NCBI GenBank assembly: GCA_028876495.1
Contig: JAGWRO010000062.1
Span: 1 to 64,000 of the forward strand
DNA from: Bacteroidota bacterium
GTDB taxonomy: Bacteria > Bacteroidota > Bacteroidia > Chitinophagales > Chitinophagaceae
Length of the DNA: 64,000 nt
Reading direction: 5' to 3'
Positions 45,170 to 55,009 of this stretch are shown here, one piece after another; position 1 is the stretch's first letter, and each line of letters begins with the position of its first letter. The notes beneath the pieces were generated by a model. It worked only from the letters and a program-made list of their open reading frames with translations. It had not been told where the DNA came from and searched no databases. Position numbers and translations under genes: made by a program.

Positions 45170-47962
45170 ATGAGGTCTGTTTTAAAATCGCTGCTGGTCT
45201 GTAGTTTCTTTTTGGCGATCTCCACCTACGGGATTTCGCAGGTGAGCACAAATCAACAAATGAATGAAAGAGCTGTTGATTCAGTGCTGCGGCAGCAACA
45301 AATATTGCGTCGCATAGTAAGGCTAAATCCTCAAAACATAAAACCACTATTTGGATTTTCTACTGCTGATGCAACAGCGGGTTTGTCCCGTAAATTCAGT
45401 TCGGAATTTCAAACAGGCATTACTACAGGATGTAGCGATACCTCTTCCCGTTTTTTTCTAAAAGGCAATTCTTCCAGTTTTTATGTAGGTGATTACATAA
45501 GGTCGCGCGATGGAAATTTATTAGTAGCAGGCCAGTATGTGACAAGCAACGCCGGTTCTTTTATTTCCAAAGGTTTCTTAATGAAATGTGACGAGAACGG
45601 AAATGTTTTCTGGGCTCATCTTTATGAAAATTTGAATTCAGCAAACACTAACGATTTTATTTATTATTATAAGCTAATTGAATTGGGTAACGGAAACATA
45701 TTACTCGCCGGATCTACATTAGATTTTGTTACTCAAAATAACGATCTCATTATTACTACAACCGATAACTCCGGAAATCTGATTTGGAGTAAAAATTATA
45801 AATCAAGACTTTGGTCGCACGGTAACCAAAGTTCCAATTATTATTATGTTCAACAAATGGTGCAGGATCAATCATCGGGTAATGTTTTTATTACCGGGCA
45901 ACACTGGACTGAAGGCAGAAGTATTATAAAACTGGATGCTGTAAATGGAAATATTCTATGGAGCAAACTTTACCAACCTTCGGATGACGGATATTTTGAT
46001 GATCCTTTCGGGGTAGATATTCGTAACAACGAATTGCGGATCTTCGGGCATTTTCTTACTTCAGACGGGGCGCGGATAAGTGTTTATACGCTCAATAAAT
46101 CTACGGGCGATACCATCAAAAGCAGGTTTTATAAAATAGCAGGTGATGGCGACAGTAAGAACACTTTGGTAGGCATTAATCCCCTGGTAAAATTGGATAA
46201 TGGCAATTTTGCATTAACAGGTGAACAGTATGGATACAACAGAACGCCCGGGGATACCGGGGCTTACTATCATGCCGGCTATATTCAACTGGACAAAAAT
46301 TTAAATTTTATAAGCGCGTATTCTTTCAGAAATAAGACTCGCGGCAGCAGCAGTAATACGATGCTTACAGTTTTGCCAGACGGGTCAGGTTTGTTTACCA
46401 TGCTTCAGTACGTAAGCGCTTTTTCAGGGCCGGTATATTATGTTCAGTTTAAAGATGGCAAAATTTTAAATCAACGGATCAGGTACTATTCAGGTCAAAG
46501 CGTTCCTAATGAGCATCCCGCGTTGCAACTAAATGATGGAGGTGTTTTAGTAATAAAATTGCTCGGCGACAGCGTGGCTAACGATACCAAAGTTGAGTTT
46601 TTAAAATTGCATGCCAGCGATTCTTCATCACAATGCCTGGGAGTAACCGATCATTCAACTTTTATTGAGCCCTTTTACCTGGAGGATACCCCCGGGTTTA
46701 TTGATTCTGTCGGCAATAATGTTTTCCAGGAAAACATCAATAAGTCTATTAGTGTCAGCAATACAAACCTTACTTATTATCCCGGTTGTCAACAAATTTC
46801 CTTTTGCGATTCGTTATCGGTTTCATCTTCCTCAAATAGTATTTGTGGGGGTGATTCACTTCTTGTAAATGTCCACACCAACCCTGAGTGCACCGGTTCT
46901 GTTTTTTTTAGCATGGATTCTTCACGGCTTCAATCTATTACCGGTATAAATGATTCTGCCTATCTTTTTAGGTTTACTTCGTCGTGGCAGGGAACTATTT
47001 ATGCCGGCTTACATGGATGTAAATCTTTGACAGATTCGCTGGTAATTATTTCGCCATCTATTTCTCTTGCGAAGGATACCGGTTTTTGTCCCGGCAAGAG
47101 TCTTGAACTTGATGCAGGCCCTGGTTTTTCAAATTATCAATGGAATACAGGAAGCGATCAACAAAAAATTATTGTTACTAATCCCGGCCATTATTCAATA
47201 GAGGCAACTACTGCTGTAGGCTGCAAAACTACTGATACGATTAGCGTGCAAGAGTTTGCAACACCTGTTGCGGGTATTTCCAAAGATTCCACCCTCTGTG
47301 AAGGAAATGTTCGCATTCTTGATGCGGGCAATTTTAATTCCTATAAATGGAATACCGGAGAAACAACCAGGACGATTGACGTAAATCATTTAGGAATTTA
47401 TTCGGTTAAGGTAACAGATAACCATGGCTGCAGCGGCTCTGATACTGCGCAAATAAAAAAAGTTGTTCCTATACCCAATCGTTTTTTGCCGACGGATACC
47501 TCCATTTGTTCTTACAGGCCTTTGGTATTGACGTCTTTGAACGATTATTCAAACTATTTATGGAATACCAATGCTATTACAAAAGCGATCACTGTTTCTC
47601 AACCGGGCCTTTACTGGCTCCTGGTAACGGATGCGCAAAATTGTACAGGCAGGGATTCGATCATTCTACATGCTGAAAATTGTGTGCAGGGTTTTTATAT
47701 TCCTAATGCATTTACCCCCAATAATGATGGCAAAAATGATGTTTTTAAACCTTTTCTTTTTGCGCCCGCAGATGAATATGAATTTACTATTTACAACCGT
47801 GCAGGAGAGATTATTTTCAAAACCCATCAGCTGTCAGAAGCGTGGAATGGTAATTATAAAGGTATGCCGCAGGACGCAGGTGTGTTTGTTTGGATTTGCA
47901 AATATCGTTTCACCGGGCAGCAAGAAAAAATAGAAAGAGGAAGCGTCACACTTTTAAGATGA
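45170..47962 (+). CDS. Type IX secretion cargo with gliding-motility C-terminal domain
   Basis: 930 residues, signal peptide ending STYGISQ. Residues 90-470 contain repeated propeller-like strands (GNILLAGSTLDF, GNVFITGQHW, GNFALTGEQYG). Residues about 620-830 hold three Ig-like modules, each with a C-x-G/C-x-Y pair, a YxWNT centre and a PGxYxV end. The C-terminus is the type B sorting domain (PNAFTPNNDGKND and AWNGNYKGMPQDAGVFVW), so it should be exported across the outer membrane by the T9SS and bound at the surface. Adhesin or surface fibre is likely. Confidence 0.9.
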   Translation: MRSVLKSLLVCSFFLAISTYGISQVSTNQQMNERAVDSVLRQQQILRRIVRLNPQNIKPLFGFSTADATAGLSRKFSSEFQTGITTGCSDTSSRFFLKGNSSSFYVGDYIRSRDGNLLVAGQYVTSNAGSFISKGFLMKCDENGNVFWAHLYENLNSANTNDFIYYYKLIELGNGNILLAGSTLDFVTQNNDLIITTTDNSGNLIWSKNYKSRLWSHGNQSSNYYYVQQMVQDQSSGNVFITGQHWTEGRSIIKLDAVNGNILWSKLYQPSDDGYFDDPFGVDIRNNELRIFGHFLTSDGARISVYTLNKSTGDTIKSRFYKIAGDGDSKNTLVGINPLVKLDNGNFALTGEQYGYNRTPGDTGAYYHAGYIQLDKNLNFISAYSFRNKTRGSSSNTMLTVLPDGSGLFTMLQYVSAFSGPVYYVQFKDGKILNQRIRYYSGQSVPNEHPALQLNDGGVLVIKLLGDSVANDTKVEFLKLHASDSSSQCLGVTDHSTFIEPFYLEDTPGFIDSVGNNVFQENINKSISVSNTNLTYYPGCQQISFCDSLSVSSSSNSICGGDSLLVNVHTNPECTGSVFFSMDSSRLQSITGINDSAYLFRFTSSWQGTIYAGLHGCKSLTDSLVIISPSISLAKDTGFCPGKSLELDAGPGFSNYQWNTGSDQQKIIVTNPGHYSIEATTAVGCKTTDTISVQEFATPVAGISKDSTLCEGNVRILDAGNFNSYKWNTGETTRTIDVNHLGIYSVKVTDNHGCSGSDTAQIKKVVPIPNRFLPTDTSICSYRPLVLTSLNDYSNYLWNTNAITKAITVSQPGLYWLLVTDAQNCTGRDSIILHAENCVQGFYIPNAFTPNNDGKNDVFKPFLFAPADEYEFTIYNRAGEIIFKTHQLSEAWNGNYKGMPQDAGVFVWICKYRFTGQQEKIERGSVTLLR

Positions 47963-48037
47963 TTAATCAATAATCATAAGAGGTATAATGCGATCGTATT
48001 TTCTCAACTTTTCGTTTTTTTTGATTTAATTTGAATT

Positions 48038-48547
48038 ATGAATACTGAAACACTCAAAAACTTGCAGGCACCTCTAAAAGAGAAGTACCGGGAACAACCG
48101 GAATCCGCTGTTATTACACTAAAAGCAGAAGGAAAAATTGGAGAGGGAATATCCTGTAATGTCGCTACGGCACAGGCGATGGTGGAAGCAGGGCTTCATC
48201 CGGCTACCGGCGGAACAGGTATGCTTGCCTGCTCCGGAGATATGCTTTTGCAGGCGTTAGTGGCATGTGCTGGTGTTACACTCCAGGCTGTTACTACGGC
48301 AATTGGTGTTGAAATAAAAGGCGGTACGATTACGGCAGAAGGAGATCTCGATTTTAAAGGAACATTGGGTGTTTCAAAAGAAGTGCCTGTCGGCTTTAAA
48401 AATATTCGTTTACGATTTGACCTGGATAGTAATGCGTCTGAAGAGCAGATGGCAAGTGTGAAAAAGCTTACTGAAAGATATTGCGTGGTATATCAAACGC
48501 TTACCAAAGGCGTTTCGATTGAAACAGAATATAAGGCTTCAATTTAG
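48038..48547 (+). CDS. OsmC-family protein
   Basis: 169 residues with the OsmC fold: LLQALVACAGVTLQAV contains the first redox Cys, and KLTERYCVVYQTL the second. These peroxidatic cysteines reduce organic hydroperoxides with lipoyl or thiol donors. It lacks any signal. It ends convergently against the minus-strand gene at 48668, with a hairpin between. Confidence 0.88.
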   Translation: MNTETLKNLQAPLKEKYREQPESAVITLKAEGKIGEGISCNVATAQAMVEAGLHPATGGTGMLACSGDMLLQALVACAGVTLQAVTTAIGVEIKGGTITAEGDLDFKGTLGVSKEVPVGFKNIRLRFDLDSNASEEQMASVKKLTERYCVVYQTLTKGVSIETEYKASI

Positions 48548-48596
48548 ACCCCGATACGGCGACCAAATACCTGATCAGAAATAGGATAAATAAAGA

Positions 48597-48621
48597 AACT
48601 GCTCCTGAGCGGGGAGCAGTT
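48597..48621 (-). terminator. Hairpin terminator downstream of the 48668 gene
   Basis: AACTGCTCC (48597-48605) and GGAGCAGTT (48613-48621) give a perfect 9-bp stem with a seven-base loop. On the minus strand TTTCTTTATTTAT follows, a usable T-rich tail. It may also help end the OsmC transcript from the other side. Confidence 0.6.
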
Positions 48622-48667
48622 GAAAGGGAAATGGGAAAAAAGGCGGTATATTAAATCGGGATTTACT

Positions 48668-49300
48668 TTAATCGAGATCTACTGCCTGATTCGTCCAGTT
48701 AAAAACACCATCAGGATTATATTTCCAAACCCAGGCATGAACCAACCACAAAGGGAATCCTGAAGTGCCGTTCCAAACATCAGTTGAACCCGTGAACCCT
48801 TCCGGCATTGGGTCAGTTAGCGGTACTGCATATTCCACCGCCACCAATTCAGGATGACCGGTTTCAATGCCGTTATACACCAGTATTTCCGGGTGCCGGA
48901 TGTCGAATACGCCATCCACCAAAGACGATTTCATAAAATGATGCCCCATGTTTGGTACATCAACGTTGATGTTGGTATAGCCATCTTTGATTGCGTTTTT
49001 CAGGTCTCTGTATCTTGCAGTTGCGGCGCGGGCCTGTTGTAATTCCCAAACAGTTTTACTGCTTAGCCCGCTATACATATTCATTACCTCGCTGGCGTTC
49101 GGGTTGTCAGTAGAAACCAACCTGGCATCACTGGTAAAAGTGGGGCTGACAATTTCGTTAGACGGCTTTTGACATGAGGGAAAAAAAATAGCTGCGAAAA
49201 TTATTGACCATAGAAACAACCCGGCGGCGGTGCTGATTGTATGAATTGGCCCAAATAATTTGTTCGTGAAGCGCATAGCTCTGTTTAATAGACTTTTCAT
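48668..49300 (-). CDS. Uncharacterised exported/lipid-anchored protein
   Basis: 210 residues. An unusually long N-region (about 25 residues) precedes a hydrophobic helix ending FFPSC, which may be a lipobox. The mature part has MGHHFM near residue 118, RHPEILVYNG, VAVEYAVP and VHAWVWKYNPDG, a His/Trp pattern that I associate with an unnamed family of exported proteins. The paired His residues suggest a metal site. It is 57 bases downstream of the DUF4242 gene and likely co-transcribed. Confidence 0.65.
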   Translation of the reverse strand: MKSLLNRAMRFTNKLFGPIHTISTAAGLFLWSIIFAAIFFPSCQKPSNEIVSPTFTSDARLVSTDNPNASEVMNMYSGLSSKTVWELQQARAATARYRDLKNAIKDGYTNINVDVPNMGHHFMKSSLVDGVFDIRHPEILVYNGIETGHPELVAVEYAVPLTDPMPEGFTGSTDVWNGTSGFPLWLVHAWVWKYNPDGVFNWTNQAVDLD

Positions 49301-49357
49301 AATTTCTTTTTTTTATAGTAAAAAATAAATTGATAAGGCACGAATGGAGAATTATTC

Positions 49358-49750
49358 TTAATTGGCTTCAGCGGTTGCTGGACTAATTCCTGTAACGACC
49401 TCGGTGATCTTGTTTGCAGGAAAACCTCCTTTTTTAGCATGTTCCCTTATTAGATCTTCGTTTTCGGCTTTGTAAACACAAAAAATCTTATCTCCTGTTA
49501 CATAGCTTTGTATCCACTCAATGTCAGGTCCCATTTCTTTAAGTACTGAACACGATTTTTGCGAAATGGCTTTTAACTGTTCGGGAGTAAATTTACCTGC
49601 TCCGGGTATATCCCGTTCGATTAGATAGGTTTTCATCTGTTTTGCTTTAACGGTTGCTGAATGGTTTGATGCAGCGGTTTGCGCTGAAGAAGTGAAGCCT
49701 GCTAACAACATCATTGTTAGAACCAGGATGTGCCGGTTAATTCGTTTCAT
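49358..49750 (-). CDS. DUF4242 (SCO4226-like ferredoxin-fold) protein with signal peptide
   Basis: 130 residues. A signal peptide ends near SSAQTA, so it is exported. The body begins MKTYLIERDIPGAGKF and contains VTGDKIFCVYKAENEDLIREHAKKGGFPANKI, matching the DUF4242 pattern; a SCO4226-like protein of this type binds nickel, and His-Ala-Lys stands in the corresponding place. Its neighbour at 49999 carries the same domain fused to a regulator, which suggests a common ligand. Confidence 0.85.
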   Translation of the reverse strand: MKRINRHILVLTMMLLAGFTSSAQTAASNHSATVKAKQMKTYLIERDIPGAGKFTPEQLKAISQKSCSVLKEMGPDIEWIQSYVTGDKIFCVYKAENEDLIREHAKKGGFPANKITEVVTGISPATAEAN

Positions 49751-49998
49751 AATATATATTTTAATTTAGAAAAATCAAAGATACCCGTAGGCAAAAGGGG
49801 AGGGCTATAACAAATCATCCATTAAATGGAAAAGCAGGTAGCGTAAATCGTTCAATTAATAGTAAAAATAATTCTGAGGCCATTATAATTTTCTTCTTTA
49901 TTAGCGTCGAATATTGATTAAGAAATAGAAAATCAAGAAGTTGAAAAACCTGAACCTGGTAAAAAGGATTGGTGGTGGGTTTGAGGAAAAGGATTGAA

Positions 49999-51099
49999 TT
50001 AATGAAGTAACTCAAGATAGGTCATCGGTAAAAGGCCAAATTTCTTTTTAAAACATTTGGTAAAATAGGAAGCACTCGTAAAGCCGGAATCGAATGTTAT
50101 TTGCGCAATATTATAAGCCTGTTTCTTCATAAGATCCTTTGCTCTTTCCAGCCTGTATTCTTTTAAAAGTATATTAGGCGATAAACCGGTAAGTGAAAGT
50201 GTTTTCCTATATAACTGTGAGGTACTCATTGCGGTTGCCTTGCAATAATCTGATAAATGAAAATGCGCATTTTGCCATTTCTCTTCCAATTCGCCAAATA
50301 GTAATTTTAGCAGACTTTCATCCTGCGGCGTAAGGGTTAAAAGTTTTGTAGTGTTGTTATGAAAAAAATCTTTTGCTACTAATTCTTTCACTGCTGATGC
50401 AACGGCAATTTGATAATTGGCGGCAATAAAACACATGATGTTTGCTAAGCCAATCGTATCACCAAAAAGTTGATTACTCGACTCAACAGGTTCGCCCGCG
50501 TTAATGCCCATCTTAAAAGTAAAATGTTCGGAATGTGACTCCTTCATCTCCTTGTCAATGTCGAAGGCACACGCTACCGCCTTTGCTGCAGAAGAGAAGG
50601 AGATAATAAAATTGTTTCCTTCATTTTCCACTTCCGTTCCCCCATGTTGCCGCAGATTTTTTCGTATAATCTTATTATGACTATCAAGTAACTGTTTCGC
50701 TTTTTCAATTCCAAACTGAAACCGCAATAAATTAGGGTCGGTGATCTTTGTGAGTAGCAGAATTCTTAAAGACGGATCGCTAAAAACACGAAGTCCTTCC
50801 TCCGAAATTTCTACCGATTCAGGATCGTAAATACGACCCAAAAATGACCTGACGACAGTTTTGCTAACTTCTATAATTTTATTAGGTGTGAGCCCATGTG
50901 CTTTCCTGTGCATTTCCTGCACCGCTTCTTTATCGGGAGCATCAATCAGGCAGAATATCGTTTCGCGCTCTTCATCAATCCAGTAGGTCATGCAGGTGCA
51001 CCCGTATTCTTCCTGGTGCAATAAGTCCTTGCTGTGAGCCGCAGCCACGTCTTTTGCTTTAACTCCCGGAACAATATGTACATCCATATAAATGGGCAT
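49999..51099 (-). CDS. DUF4242 / cyclase-homology / AraC three-domain regulator
   Basis: 366 residues. Residues 1-85: DUF4242 (YMDVHIVPGVKAKDV, REMHRKAHG-type end). Residues about 110-270: a class III cyclase homology domain (FIISFSSAAKAVACAFDID, LFGDTIGLANIMC, QIAVASAVKELV), but the two metal-binding Asp positions read Lys (LLTKITD) and Gly/Asn (ENEGNN), so catalysis is unlikely. Residues 275-366: AraC-type double HTH (STSQLYRKTLSLTGLSPN, ITFDSGFTSASYFTKCFKKKFG). No signal; cytoplasmic. It probably senses through DUF4242 or the dead cyclase domain and controls the DUF4242 gene downstream. Confidence 0.85.
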   Translation of the reverse strand: MPIYMDVHIVPGVKAKDVAAAHSKDLLHQEEYGCTCMTYWIDEERETIFCLIDAPDKEAVQEMHRKAHGLTPNKIIEVSKTVVRSFLGRIYDPESVEISEEGLRVFSDPSLRILLLTKITDPNLLRFQFGIEKAKQLLDSHNKIIRKNLRQHGGTEVENEGNNFIISFSSAAKAVACAFDIDKEMKESHSEHFTFKMGINAGEPVESSNQLFGDTIGLANIMCFIAANYQIAVASAVKELVAKDFFHNNTTKLLTLTPQDESLLKLLFGELEEKWQNAHFHLSDYCKATAMSTSQLYRKTLSLTGLSPNILLKEYRLERAKDLMKKQAYNIAQITFDSGFTSASYFTKCFKKKFGLLPMTYLELLH

Positions 51100-51303
51100 T
51101 AGAGTAATCCTCCTTTCCGAAGATAAATATATTTATTCAGTATTTGATTGCCCGAAGAATTTAATTTATAGTTCCTGATTTTATAATATATGTCGAATTG
51201 GAAGCATTTCAATTGAATCGGAAATAGAACAATTTAGAAAGGAAGCGACTTGTTGCAAATCTCTTTTGTCTCTGACTGTTCTTATCTTCGTACAAAATTT
51301 TTT

Positions 51304-51777
51304 ATGGCTGAAGACCTTGAGATTATAAAAGGAAATAAGGAAGAACAATACCAATCGCTGCTTCCGCAGATAAAAGGATTGCTTTCCGGCGAAACTGATC
51401 TTGTGGCAAATATGGCAAATGTAGTAGCAGCGCTTAAAGAACAATTTCCGTGGTTTTGGGTAGGCTTTTATATGGTAAAAAATAATGAGCTTGTCTTAGC
51501 CCCTTTTCAAGGCCCGGTTGCCTGTACAAGAATACAAAAGGGCCGCGGCGTTTGTGGTTCTTCATGGTCGCAAGCTGAAACCCTTATTGTGCCTGATGTT
51601 GAACAGTTTCCGGGTCATATAGCATGCAGCAGTTTATCAAAATCAGAAATTGTGGTTCCGGTTAAAAAAAATGGCGAAGTGGTAGCCGTATTGGATGTGG
51701 ATAGTGATGCTTATAATTTTTTTGATGCCACAGATAAGAAGTATCTTGAAGAAATTGTGCAGTTGGTCAACTTTTGA
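51304..51777 (+). CDS. msrC: Free methionine-(R)-sulfoxide reductase (GAF fold)
   Basis: The ATG at 51304 yields 157 residues; a more upstream TTG would add a cytoplasmic tail with no conservation. All three family Cys are present: Cys74 (VACTRIQKG), Cys84 (RGVCGSSW) and Cys108 (GHIACSS), with the DVDSD loop after. The enzyme reduces free methionine-R-sulfoxide using these Cys. It is divergent from the AraC-like regulator, with about 200 bases between. Confidence 0.92.
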   Translation: MAEDLEIIKGNKEEQYQSLLPQIKGLLSGETDLVANMANVVAALKEQFPWFWVGFYMVKNNELVLAPFQGPVACTRIQKGRGVCGSSWSQAETLIVPDVEQFPGHIACSSLSKSEIVVPVKKNGEVVAVLDVDSDAYNFFDATDKKYLEEIVQLVNF

Positions 51778-52335
51778 ACAGACTTAAAATTTACCAAATT
51801 TGTTGCTTTACTACTAAATATTTGCCATAGGATGCAGGTTTTTTTATGAATTTGTAGATCCCATTTTTGCTGATAGCAGGAAAACAGAAGGGAAAAGTAT
51901 CAGACTTTCAAAATGATTTTTTCAAAAAGTCATTATTTATTCACGTTTTTTTTAAATCATAGGCTTTAATATTTTATAAACCGACAAACTTTCTTATCTT
52001 TTCAACGTAAAGTTTTCCTGAATAATGATTACTTATATTCTATCCTTTCCTCATAAAAAACTACTTTAACCTAAGTAACATCCTTGCCTGCTAATAAATT
52101 CGCATGGGTTCCGGAATTTATAAACGGAGCAAAATTATTTTCTTCATTATTTGTTTGATTACTGCTGCTGGTAATCTATTACAAAAAATGATTAATATTT
52201 AAAGGGTAGGAAGCTAACAGCAGGTTTCAAACAAAAACTTTAATATCACCAACTGTTGTTTTACTGCTTCAAAGAGCTAAAGCGAAGCCGTTTTAAAATA
52301 TTATAAGCATAGGTTAAATCTCACAAAGTAATTAA
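51778..52335. other. 558-base gene-free stretch before the response regulator
   Basis: No open frame above 40 codons looks coding. An 11-bp A+T-rich near-palindrome lies at 51912-51934 (AATGA, T-tract, A-tract, TCATT). The last 100 bases should contain the promoter of the regulator-kinase operon, but no exact TAnnTTTG was found close to it. No RNA gene recognised. Confidence 0.4.
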
Positions 52336-53082
52336 ATGGGACATCCGGTGAAAATTTTGGTGGTAGAAGATGAGATGATCATTGCAGCGAAAATATCGAT
52401 GCAACTGACAAACATGGGTTACCAGGTAACCGGTATTTTGCCGCGTGGCGAAGAAGCTGTGCTCAGTGTGAAGGAAAATGTGGTGGATCTTGTATTGCTG
52501 GATATTAATCTTAAAGGTGAAATAGATGGCATAGAAACATGCAAACAAATTCAGCAGTTTTCATGTATTCCAATAATTTATCTTACTGCAAATGGAGATG
52601 AGGCCACTTTTAACCGTGCAAAGATTACCAAACCTGCCGGCTTTATTTCCAAACCTTTCAGGCAATTGGATTTGCAAAGGGCAATAGAACTTGCCATTTG
52701 CAGGATGGCGGAAAATGAAACCGCACAGCAAACGTTTGAAGGAAACAGTGAGGTGCAACACTTTATTTTGAGCGACCGCATTTTTGTGAGATACAAAGAG
52801 AAAATGATAAAAATAATGGTGTCGGATATTTTGTACATCGAGGCAGACCGTAACTATAGCCGCATCTTTGCCTGCAACAAAGAATACCTGCTTTCTGTGA
52901 CCCTTAAAACAATCCAGGAGAAATTGTCTGAAAATATTTTTGTAAGAATACACCGTTCTTATATGATTAATATAACCCAGGTAGAAGAAGTGGCAGACAG
53001 TTACGTGATTATTGACAAAAAACCGATTCCGATGAGTGCTGGGTTGAAAGAACAGCTACTGAACAGAATTCAAACATTGTAG
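52336..53082 (+). CDS. LytTR-family response regulator
   Basis: 248 residues. Receiver: EDE acidic pair, phospho-acceptor Asp56 (VLLDINLKG), a conserved Thr in YLTANG and Lys in SKPFRQ. The C-terminal LytTR domain has DILYIEADRNYSRIF and FVRIHRSYMINI. It is encoded 43 bases before a TPR-type HisKA_2 kinase. Unlike the pair at 18624-20772 the kinase here is not LytS-like, so this is a separate system. Confidence 0.95.
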   Translation: MGHPVKILVVEDEMIIAAKISMQLTNMGYQVTGILPRGEEAVLSVKENVVDLVLLDINLKGEIDGIETCKQIQQFSCIPIIYLTANGDEATFNRAKITKPAGFISKPFRQLDLQRAIELAICRMAENETAQQTFEGNSEVQHFILSDRIFVRYKEKMIKIMVSDILYIEADRNYSRIFACNKEYLLSVTLKTIQEKLSENIFVRIHRSYMINITQVEEVADSYVIIDKKPIPMSAGLKEQLLNRIQTL

Positions 53083-53125
53083 AAATACCTTTATACCGGC
53101 AATGCATAACCGATAATTACATTAA

Positions 53126-55009
53126 ATGAAAAAGTTTTTTTTACTTTTCTTTTTGTTGGTTCAATTCGCTTATGGCCAAAAGAATCCTTATGACAGCCTG
53201 GAGCTAAAGTTGGCTGCAGAAAAGGTGTATTCTCAAAAACTTGAACTGCTGGAACAATTGGTGAATGTAGCTTTTGGATCAGATATGCAAAAAGCGCTCG
53301 AATATGCAAAAAAGGGCGTAGAATTATCTGCAAAGACCGGCGATAAAAACCGATTGCCTGAATTTTATGAAATGGAAGGTAGGATGCATGCCAATCTCCT
53401 TCATTTGGATTCAGCCACCGTTTTTTTTAATAAGGCAATGGCTGCTTATATTTCCGTTAATAACAAAAGGGGAGAGGCCACCACGCAATTTAAAATTGCC
53501 TGGGTTTTTAAAAAGAAAGGCGAGTTGGATAAAGCCATGGAAGCTGACTTGAAGGCATCTCAGTTAATGGAGATATTAGGCGACCAACCAGGAATGGCAG
53601 ATGCTTATGGGCGCGTTTCGGAAGATCTTACCCGGCAGGGAAGGCTTAAAGAAGCGATAACTTATGCACAAAAAGCAATCGATATCTGCGAAAATAATCA
53701 CCTGGAGAATGAATTGGTCTATGCGCTTACGTATGCGGGTAGCACAGCAATTGAAGGTGGCCATAACCAACAGGCTTACGAATATTTTAACCGCGCTTTG
53801 GAATTGGCAAGAACGCAAAATTTTAGTGAAGTGTCGCTTTGCGATTTTCTTAATAACCGCGGCAATGCGCTGAAACGGCTGGGCAATTACAATGAAGCAA
53901 TTACTGATTATAAAGATGCTTTGGCGAAAGCAAAGAAGACAAATTATGCCAATGCTGTTTCTGCTACCATCGCCAATCTTGGAGAAATAAATCTGCTGCT
54001 TGGAAAATACGAAGAAGCGTTGCCCTACCAATTAGAAACCGTCCGGTTACAGGAAAGCGACAGCGACCTTTCCAACATCATAGAAAATTATCTTCATCTA
54101 AGCAGCATTTATGAGCATTTGGGCGATTATAAATCAGCGTTGGCTTATCACAAAAAAGCCTTTTTGATAAGAGACAGTATTGCCTCTGTTAAAAGCGATG
54201 AAGCCATGTCTAAAATGCTAACGCAGTATGAAGCACAAAAGAAAGAAGCTACTATCAAGGCACAACAAATAGAGATTTCAGAGCAACGTGAAGTGCAATG
54301 GTTGGGCGGTGTCACTTTTTTTTTGATGACGGGATTTATAATTTTTGGATACATTAGTTACCGGGGCCGTGTTAAAAGAAATCGCTTACTGGCATCTAAA
54401 AATGCAGAAAATGAATTGCTGTTGAAAGAAATTCATCACCGGGTAAAAAATAACCTTGAAGTAGTAAGTAGCCTGCTGGCATTGCAATCCGCACAAATTG
54501 ACCACCCCGAAACAAAAGGTGCCATGCTGGAAAGTCAAACCCGGGTACAATCTATTGGTATCGTTCATCAAAAATTATATCAGGGTAAAAACTTAGGGGC
54601 GATTGAGATGAAAGATTATTTTCTCAATCTTAGTGAAAGTATTTTGAATTCCTTTGGTGCAGAAGAAAGAGTAAAAATTGAACTGGCTATGAAAAAATTA
54701 GATGTGGATATTGACACCGCAGTACCACTTGGATTGATCGTAAATGAATTGTTGACCAACACACTTAAATATGCTTTTCCAAATGGCAACAACGGCAAAG
54801 TATTTATAAAACTCGAAAAAAGAGAAGACAATATACTTCACCTGGAAGTGTCTGACAATGGTATTGGTAAATCCTGTGTCACATACGGAACCGGTTTTGG
54901 TTCCCAATTAATAGCCCTTCTTACCAGCCAGTTGAATGGTGAAATGAGAGAGGAAGTAAAAAATGGAACCCGCATTTTTTTTGATTTTAAGATGGATAAA
55001 GTAGCTTAA
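53126..55009 (+). CDS. TPR sensor histidine kinase (HisKA_2 type)
   Basis: 627 residues. A signal peptide (to about FAYGQ) precedes about seven TPR repeats (residues 30-380; for example ALEYAKKGVELSAKTGDKN, EAITYAQKAIDICEN, NYNEAITDYKDALAKAKK). There is one transmembrane helix near residue 400 (WLGGVTFFLMTGFIIFGYI). The HisKA_2 block shows EIHHRVKNNLEV, with His437 as acceptor, then an HATPase with NELLTNTLKYAFP and DNGIG. The periplasmic TPR domain should bind a protein or peptide. Partner regulator upstream. Confidence 0.93.
   Translation: MKKFFLLFFLLVQFAYGQKNPYDSLELKLAAEKVYSQKLELLEQLVNVAFGSDMQKALEYAKKGVELSAKTGDKNRLPEFYEMEGRMHANLLHLDSATVFFNKAMAAYISVNNKRGEATTQFKIAWVFKKKGELDKAMEADLKASQLMEILGDQPGMADAYGRVSEDLTRQGRLKEAITYAQKAIDICENNHLENELVYALTYAGSTAIEGGHNQQAYEYFNRALELARTQNFSEVSLCDFLNNRGNALKRLGNYNEAITDYKDALAKAKKTNYANAVSATIANLGEINLLLGKYEEALPYQLETVRLQESDSDLSNIIENYLHLSSIYEHLGDYKSALAYHKKAFLIRDSIASVKSDEAMSKMLTQYEAQKKEATIKAQQIEISEQREVQWLGGVTFFLMTGFIIFGYISYRGRVKRNRLLASKNAENELLLKEIHHRVKNNLEVVSSLLALQSAQIDHPETKGAMLESQTRVQSIGIVHQKLYQGKNLGAIEMKDYFLNLSESILNSFGAEERVKIELAMKKLDVDIDTAVPLGLIVNELLTNTLKYAFPNGNNGKVFIKLEKREDNILHLEVSDNGIGKSCVTYGTGFGSQLIALLTSQLNGEMREEVKNGTRIFFDFKMDKVA

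Noticed and set aside
49999-51099. Middle domain considered as an active adenylate/guanylate cyclase
   Set aside because: The two metal-binding Asp positions are not Asp.
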